From the NCBI GenBank assembly GCA_003116875.1, contig BCKT01000015.1:744001-808000 (forward strand): a stretch of 64,000 bases of DNA, given 5' to 3'. Shown here in pieces: positions 57,409 through 64,000 of the stretch. The first letter of the stretch is position 1, and every line of letters starts with the position of its first letter. Under the pieces are notes generated by a model, which had not been told where the DNA came from, did not search any database, and was given only the letters and a program-made list of their open reading frames with translations. A program made the position numbers and the translations under genes. The stretch comes from Takashimella koratensis (lineage: Eukaryota > Basidiomycota > Tremellomycetes > Trichosporonales > Tetragoniomycetaceae).

Positions 57409-58911
57409 ATGAAGCGGTCTAGAGCCACGTCGTCGGCGTCTTCGTCATCGTCGTCATCGGCATCAAGCTCCAGCTCGAGCTCTGGCTCGTCGTCGCGAGG
57501 ATCTGTCGCCACTCCTCACCCCGGTTCACCTTCCGCTGCTGAAGAGATGTCTTCAGACTCGATTGACGACGACGATGGTCTCGCTCCTTGTCCCCCTCCC
57601 GATCCCACCCTGATAAACGCTTATGAGACACTGATGTCTGCTATCCTCCCTGTCATTATCCCACATCCCTCATCCGAACCCACCTCCAAAGACCTCACAC
57701 CCGCTCTTCAGGCCGGGACCGTCGTCTCCACGCATGCACGGGACGACGAAAGTGACGCTGGCGATGAAGATGGAGGACGACCCATGACCAAAGCGGAGAA
57801 ACAGAACGCCAAGAAGAAGAGAAGAAAGGAAAGGGCAAAGGCGGAAGCGGCGGCAGTGGCTGCTGCGACTGCTCGAGCCGCGGGGACAGCAAGCGACGTG
57901 AAGAAGGGTATTGAGAAGGAACAAGAGATCGTCGTTCGTGAGTTGCTCAGGCTTACTTGTTGTGGCTGGAACAGACAAGGTCGCAGCGTGCCAAGTTGAA
58001 GGCTGTTCAAAGCTGATTCATTCATCAGCGTTCCGCCTCTTCTCGTCGACACCGGTCGCCAATCTCAGCCTGAGCTCAAAGGAGGACTACCCCGTCACGA
58101 TGTGAGTACGAGCAACCGCAAGACAATCGATACCAAAGTCGGCGATTACAATTCTATATCTCAACTACTTGGTCGCAATGTGGTTCAGTATGGAACCTGA
58201 CCCTCCTATTCCTGCAGTGATCCACGCACTGTCCCCTATTCGCAGTCGACGGCCGATAGGATTAGATCAATCTCATTGGCCGCTGCAGTCGACACGAATA
58301 CCTGGGGTTACACATCTCTACTCTCTTCGCCACACGCGTCGACCTCAAGATCGAATAAACAGATAAGATCATCTCTCCAAGGTCTCCCGACGATTTCGAT
58401 CTCTGCGGATTCAATGTCGAGATCGTCCTCAGCACCAAAATCGGATTTGTCACACGCCCCGGTGTTTGTTGTATACAACAACGAGATGGCGGAACCCCCA
58501 GAGGCACTGAGCAAGGTCGTTGCTGTCCCCGTCTTCTCGGGTATTCCAATCAAACGTAACGTTGGACCACCACGCTCTCAACCCGTTGAGGAGCAAGTTG
58601 AGACCGACCTCTCCGCCCGGGCTCGACGGAGATTGAAACATCGCCAAATTCGTCGTTTTATTCGGTCTCGCATCAGACAACGCACCGCACCAGATCACAC
58701 AATCCACACATTGACGAATCGTTCAGAGCAGGCCAGACAGAGGAAAGAGAGGAGGCAGAAGTCGCCACGACCCCAGGTGGAGGCCCGGTTTTATGCGAGC
58801 CCCGTGGAGGTTGGTGGGAAAGCGGCAGGATATGCGATGGGATATAGGGATAGTGCGCCCGGACGGAGGGAAGGCGGGCACGAGGGGTATGTGAGGAGCA
58901 AGGGGAGATGA
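57409..58911 (+). CDS. Ser-rich basic protein of unknown function (449 aa)
   Basis: Three exons (57409..57937, 57975..58101, 58218..58911) join in frame. The first 37 residues are almost all Ser with some Arg and Gly. An acidic stretch follows, then PDPTLINAYETLMSAILPVI, then a Lys/Arg-rich helix (TKAEKQNAKKKRRKERAKAE). The second exon encodes VAACQVEGCSKLIHSSAF, with a Cys pair. The third exon has a readable block (NTWGYTSLLSSPH, PVFVVYNNEMAEPPEALSK) and a very basic C-terminal part (ARARRRLKHRQIRRFIRSR). I do not recognise a family. The first intron is only 37 bases; other acceptors there would change the second exon. Confidence 0.55.
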
Positions 58912-59468
58912 GCAGGATGCCAGCAAGGCAGCGCCAGCTGCCGAGGACCACTGCAGTATCACATATCTGGCCCTCATCTCGGTGAATGCTGCATCTGATC
59001 GATACACTGTGATTAGCATCCTTGTGGCCTGAGAATAGGCTTCCCTCAGAGCCTAACCGAAAATGAAACCATCGTACGAGAGGACCCTAGTTTCTTGTTG
59101 CAGCGCTGTTATTGGTCCATCGGGGCGACTGGTGACGCGATCCTTGCTGTCCCCAAAAAATCCAGCGGTACGGGGTTAGTCGGCGCGTGGGTGAAGGAGT
59201 GGGCGTGAGCGTAAGACGGAGGGAGACAGGGGACAGGGGACGGGGGACAGGGGACAACAAGGTGACCCTGGGTGGACGTTAGGGTGGCACGCGAAATTCA
59301 AAAAAAGTCATCTACGCACCGGCCACCGTACGACCACATCGTATCATCCGTCTCTCTCTCTCTTGGTCTCTCTCTCTCCGCTCTTCACCTCTCTCACCTC
59401 ACCTCATCCACCCACCACACCACACCACACCACACCACACCACACCACACCACACCTCACCAGCCAAA
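58912..59468. other. ERG13 promoter and leader with CCACA repeat
   Basis: Upstream region of the HMG-CoA synthase gene. A GGGGACA repeat lies at 59226-59255 and a CACCA/CCACA pentamer array at 59412-59458 immediately before the start codon, probably in the 5'UTR. No gene. Confidence 0.6.
59412..59458 (+). repeat. CCACA pentanucleotide repeat in the ERG13 leader
   Basis: About eight copies of a 5-base CCACA unit ending 10 bases before the ERG13 ATG. Being in the 5'UTR it could affect translation if its length varies. Confidence 0.85.
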
Positions 59469-61994
59469 ATGACATTCGACATCCCCGCTCGCCCTTCCAA
59501 CGTCGGTATCCTCGGCATGGAAATGTACTTTCCCAAACGCTGCATCTCCGAAGATGACCTCGAAGAGTTTGATGGGGTTAGCAAGGGGAAATACACCATT
59601 GGGTTGGGTCAGAAGTATATGGCTTTTACGGATGACAAGTGAGTGAGCACGAGCAGCGAACCGAGCAGCGAAGCTGCGAGGTGGTTGTATTCCCCCGTGA
59701 GCGCAGCGAGCCGTATCACCCGCGAGCGTAGCGAGCCACATTCCTCCGCGAGCGTAGCGAGCCACACCCCTCCGCGAGCACAGCGAAGCACAAGGGGTGG
59801 GTGGGCGGGGGTGATGGAGGCCAAAATCTGCTTCGAGTGAGCGGAGCGAGCGAAGAAGTAGAGTGGTGGTGCGGGTGTTGTGCGTGGTGGTCGCGGTGGT
59901 CTGGATTGCGGAATGCAGGATGGGTAAAGCGCCGGGCGGCATGTAACTTGGCCAGCTGGATGAGGCCATTGGGAAGATGTTCCTGTTCTACTACTTGACC
60001 GCGGTGTTTGGTGTAGCGCTTGATGATGGGTGTTTGCTGCTTGTCGGGACGTGCTTTGTCGAGAGATTTCATGGGTGGTGGTCTGTGCGCCGAGGGCTCG
60101 TGATCTCCCAGCCAGACAATAGCTGACCACTGCTCAACCCTTCTTCGACTACAGGGAGGATGTCAACTCTGTCGCTCTTACCGGTGAGTAACCCCTTCCC
60201 AACCCTTTCCCTCCCACACAATCACAATAAACCAACTTCACTAACACCTCACTAGTCGTCTCCTCTTTGCTCGAAAAGTACAACATCGACCCCAAGTCGA
60301 TTGGTCGTCTCGATGTCGGTACTGAGACCCTGATTGACAAATCCAAGTCTACCAAGACTTTGCTCATGGACCTTTTCGCTGAACATGGCAACTTTGATAT
60401 TGAGGGTATCGACAGCAAGAACGCATGTTACGGGTCTACCGCGGCTTTGTTCAACTGCGTCAACTGGATTCAGTCCGAGTCTTGGGATGGCCGAAACGCT
60501 ATCGTCATGTGTGGTGATATTGCGATTTACAAAGAAGGTGGAGCTAGGCCCGTCGGTGGGATGGGCGCCTGCGCGATGCTCATTGGTCCCGATGCGCCTT
60601 TGGTCTTGGAGCGTGAGTCAAAATCCTAAAGGGCGAGGTTGTGTGGTGATTGATTAGATGTGTCTGAGAGCATCGGGAAGAGGAGTGATTCGTCATGTTC
60701 AGACGACAAGTTTGTGACCCAAGCTCACACCCTGTAGCCGTCCACGGCACCTACATTGCCAACACCTGGGACTTTTACAAGCCCGACCTCTCCGCTGAAT
60801 ACGTGAGTTTCTACATCTCTTCAGCCCGTACCCTATACCCCTACCTATCCAGCTTCACCGGGTTTTCACGTCCCTACTCACCCCTGCCCGCACCACTAAC
60901 ACACCCAACCAGCCCACCGTCGACGGCCCCTGGACCATCGCCGCCTACCTCGGCGCTCTCGACAACGCCTACTCGACTTACATCACCAAGGCTGCCGCCT
61001 CCCGCGCTCGCGCCGCCAAGAAGGCCTCGCTCGTCTCGTCGGTCGTCGCTGCCGCCGAGGAGGTCGTCGAGAAGGCTACCGCGCTCGTGAACGGCACCAA
61101 CGGTGTTAACGGCAACGGCAACGGTGCTGCCCACGCTGACGAGGGGATCTCGCAGTTTGACTACGTCTGCTTGCACAGGTGAGTAAGGGCGCCATTGTAG
61201 CTGCTCAAACCTCGGAGCCAAAAGCTGACACAACCTCCCTCCCACCTCTCAGCCCCTACGGCAAGCTCGTGCAAAAGGGTCACGCGCGCATGTTCTACAA
61301 TGACTACTTGCGCGACCCTACCAACCCTCTTTTCGCCAACGTCCCCGAGACCGTTGCTGCGCTCGACAAGACCAAGACCTACACCGACAAGACTGTCGAG
61401 AAGGCCTTTATCGCCGTCGCTGACGCCCACTACAAATCCTCTGTTGTCCCTGGCTCGGACTGCGTCAAGCGGTGTGGAAACATGTACACCGCAAGCTTGT
61501 ACGGTGCTCTCGCTTCCGTCCTCGCCAACGCCGGTGGAGAAGGGTTGACCGGTAAGAGGATTGGAATGTACGCTTTCGGTTCGGGTTGCGCCGCGAGCTT
61601 CTTCGCGATTAGGTGTGTCGGAAACACTCAGGAGATCAAGGATAAACTCAACCTCCATAAACGTCTCGAGGCGATGGAGGTCGCCCCGTGCCAGACCTAC
61701 GTCGACGCCCTCAAGGTAAGTGGAGGTGGTGTTGGGTTTTGTGTGAGATTGGGTAGGAGCGGGGGACGATAATTAGTCGCTCGAGGAGATGAGAGATAGG
61801 TCGTTGGTGGTAGGGGAATCATTGTGTATTTGAACAGACTCGCTGACGATTACTAGCTCCGCGAGGACAACCACAACGCCGTCAAGTACACCCCTCAGGG
61901 CTCGCTCGACAACATCTGGGACAACGCGTACTACCTCGTTGGCGTCGACGACCTCTACCGCCGCACCTACGCCAAGAAGCCTGTCTCGGCTTAA
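59469..61994 (+). CDS. ERG13: Hydroxymethylglutaryl-CoA synthase
   Basis: Condenses acetyl-CoA with acetoacetyl-CoA to HMG-CoA in the mevalonate (ergosterol) pathway, cytosolic. Seven exons (59469..59638, 60155..60183, 60256..60612, 60738..60802, 60913..61178, 61253..61715, 61857..61994) give 495 residues. Motifs: [39 protein letters not shown], the nucleophilic Cys in [52 protein letters not shown], the catalytic His in [20 protein letters not shown], and [15 protein letters not shown]. An insert with Asn/Gly/Ala (about residues 275-300, [16 protein letters not shown]) is variable in fungi. The first intron (516 bases) is far longer than the rest and full of GAGCG-AGCGAGC repeats. Confidence 0.97.
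59647..59855 (+). repeat. GAGCGNAGCGAGC repeat cluster in ERG13 intron 1
   Basis: At least four close copies of GAGCGYAGCGAGC (with CGTGAGCGCAGCGAGCCG, CGCGAGCGTAGCGAGCCA twice) and degenerate ones (GAGCACAGCGAAGC, GAGCGGAGCGAGCG), spaced by 20-30 bases. The same motif is in the ICT1-like intron at 20.2 kb. Confidence 0.8.
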
Positions 61995-63106
61995 ACAGGG
62001 CAGGGTTTTGTCGACTGCGAATATGAGTTGAGAGTGGTTGGTTCAAGTGGGCTGGCAAGGGGGACAAGTCATTGGTTTGGTTCTCTGGTTTGGTTGGTTC
62101 ACTCGCATTGATACAAAGGGTGGTAGACTGCCTTGTGGAGGGGTGATTCTCCCTAACCACCTTGATCTTTCCTCTTCCTCATCGTTACTCCATCTTACAA
62201 TCTTTCTCGCAGTCTGGCTACCCGGTTCTCTCATATTCCCTCTACCCATCTCCTAGCCTCGCTTCGCTTCGCATTTCTTATAGTCCACCCAAGGACCTTT
62301 TTGCATTCGCAGTAGTAGCAGTAGTAGTAGTCCCCGTCGTGGCCGTGGTCGTAGTATTCATGTAGATAGATTTTTGCTCAGAGATGGGTCGAGGGGTGGT
62401 GAGTGGTATAACTCTACAAACTTGGTCGAGGTCGTCTTACTCTGCATTCATGTATACCCTTGATTCTAGTCTGTTGGCATCTGTCTGTATGATGACTTGG
62501 CGTGAGTCTGTACCTTGTCCACGTGTTGCCCCCGCGGCTACCCCGGAGCGCCATGCACCCATGCCCATGTATGTATCCTCGAAGAAACGTGTCTCCGATT
62601 CGGGTGGTTACACGTTCGTCATGGGTCGGGTCTATTCTTGTAGAATAAGTCCATATATTTTCACTATAACCGGTCCATCCTCACCAAACAACCACTCTCG
62701 GATTCATTCACTCTTTCACCCTCTACCCAACCCTTTCCACAACATCTTGTCTCTTGTCCCCCTCCACACTCCCACCTTTACCTCTCACCTTTTCCTCGCC
62801 CGTCGCCTGGACAGCGTCGAGCACACCTCCATCCCTCACGCGCCGTTGTGCCGCTCGATCCGGGGGAGACAAGTGCGCATCGAGAACCACCGCGGCACTC
62901 CTCCCCCCTCCTCCCCTCTTCCCTCCCTCTTCTTGCCACTCACCTCTCTCTCTCTTTCTTCCTTCTCCACTTTGCTTCTTTTCCTTCTTTTTTCCCCACT
63001 CTCCCTCTGATCGTTCCTGAGCGTTCTCTCCGCGCTCTCCATTACCTTCTGCTTCCCCACGACCGCACGCCATCTCTTCACTCCCTCACATGACTCATTG
63101 CGCACC
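61995..63106. other. Intergenic, no gene seen
   Basis: 3' flank of ERG13 and upstream region of the last gene. A GTAGTAGCAGTAGTAGTAG-like repeat lies at about 62313-62360. The plus strand from 62680 to 63060 is pyrimidine-rich. A TGACTCA (Gcn4/AP-1-type) site is at 63091-63097. Confidence 0.5.
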
Positions 63107-63110
63107 ATGA
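63090..63110 (+). promoter_or_regulatory. Six-codon upstream ORF overlapping the next start codon
   Basis: ATG at 63090 opens a six-codon frame whose TGA (63108-63110) overlaps the likely main start ATG (63107-63109) in an ATGA arrangement. Whether both lie in the same mRNA is unknown. Confidence 0.4.
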
Positions 63111-64000
63111 CGTGAGTACCCATCTCACACCTCTTTCTCACTTCTCTTCTATCTAATCGCCTTTCACCCTGTCGACACCAACACCACCCAACTAACTCCT
63201 CCAGCCCACCTATATCACCCTCAAACACCAAGAGTCCGCCGCCCGAGGGCGGTCGGTCGACCACTTCCTCTTCACACGCTTCTCTCCCTACCCCACCTCT
63301 CTCCACCCTCTCCTCCGCACCTACCTGGGTCCACCCATTCGCTTCCTCCTCTTCCTCCTCTTCATCCGCCTCTCCTATCCCTCCCCTCTCTAGCCCTAGC
63401 TCATCTCGCACGGCGGCCTCTACCCTCGCACCCCCTGCGACTATTCGAGACCGCGACCGCTCCCGAAGCAAAAGCTACAAAGGTAAAGAACGTGCCGATT
63501 CCTCTCGACCTTCACTTCCCAATCGTGAAGTCGGAAGCGCAACCATCAACTTTCGACCTCCGGCAGTTTTAGACGACGATGAGCTCGACCCTTTAGACTC
63601 GGACGGACTGGTCACACCTGCGAGCTACCACCGACCTGAACCCCTCTCACAACCTACCTCCCCTCTTGATCCGGTACCAGTCTCTCAATCAGTCCACGAC
63701 CGGAGCGAGGGCGGTATGTTTCTTCGCGGCGTATCAGACATGATCGCCAGATCTCAACCATCGACGTCCCCCGCCCGTCGCCGATTCGCGAGCAACGCTC
63801 CCCCACACGCGGGCAACAATCTCGCCCAGTTCCGAGGCGCTAGAACTCAACGAAGCAATTCGATGAGAATCGCGCGCCCAGTCGTCCCACCCAATGACGA
63901 ATCATTCTACCTCCCACACTTCTCCACTGATCACAAGTTTTCCCTTCGACGAGGTGATGATGACGATGACGATGAGGAGAATGACAAGGGTGCGTAAAGT
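63107..64000 (+). CDS. Ser/Pro-rich disordered protein, N-terminal part (runs off the window)
   Basis: Function not recognised. The first exon would be only MT (63107..63111, ATGAC), joined by a GTGAGT/CAG intron (63112..63204) to a second exon from 63205 through about 63989, where a GTGCGT donor follows GACAAGG. About 263 residues are visible: a Ser/Pro-rich N-terminus (PPISPSNTKSPPPEGGR), a long Ser run, a basic patch (RDRDRSRSKSYKGKERADSS), the segment ATINFRPPAVLDDDELDPLD, then SEGGMFLRGVSDMIARSQP and an acidic end (RRGDDDDDDEENDK). The short first exon is uncertain; an upstream exon could replace it. The gene continues beyond the right edge. Confidence 0.5.

Overview
The window is nuclear chromosomal DNA from a basidiomycete fungus, most likely a Tremellomycete-type yeast. 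Evidence: almost every gene is split by many short introns (about 40-120 bases) with GTRNGT donors and CTGAC/CTAAC-like branch sites just before the acceptor; genes are dense on both strands; UTRs are pyrimidine-rich; and the gene set is fungal (velvet factor, Atf1-type bZIP, FOX2, ERG13, CWC21, GH47 mannosidase, secreted intradiol dioxygenase). I found no rRNA, tRNA, CRISPR array or transposon. All exon coordinates were derived by hand from splice signals plus reading-frame continuity and need transcript confirmation.

Layout, left to right. 0-5.3 kb: 3' end of a catalase, a small Ser-rich GPI-type protein, and a nine-exon Cys-rich GPI-type protein. 6.3-8.4 kb: a velvet-domain regulator followed by about 3.7 kb of gene-free, G-rich DNA that is probably its long control region. 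12-16 kb: a PEX11-domain protein and a Tctex1 dynein light chain. 16-23 kb: an Atf1-like bZIP, a mitochondrial ICT1-type peptide-release factor and a CtBP-like 2-hydroxyacid dehydrogenase. 22.8-31.2 kb: four poorly characterised proteins, including a 1,197-residue disordered protein. 32-40 kb: a GH47 alpha-mannosidase and the trifunctional peroxisomal FOX2. 40.7-44.7 kb: a PLP2 phosducin-like protein, a possible RNR-regulator-like protein and a secreted intradiol dioxygenase with a collagen-like insert.

45.4-53.5 kb is the accessory-looking part: four intronless reading frames (called A, B, C, D here), all on the minus strand, that share N-terminal, central and C-terminal motifs and form a tandem family I do not recognise. 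Three of them (B, C, D) share a CCGGT-AAAGG upstream element, and C and D also share a TATA-box block. Copy D carries an in-frame stop, and copy B has no ATG at the expected place. An unrelated intron-containing O-methyltransferase gene sits between B and C on the other strand.

54.5-64 kb returns to conserved genes: AMMECR1, CWC21, an unknown Ser-rich protein, HMG-CoA synthase (ERG13), and the start of a disordered protein that runs off the right edge. Three genes concern peroxisome or peroxide metabolism (catalase, PEX11, FOX2), but they are interspersed with unrelated genes and are not obviously a cluster.
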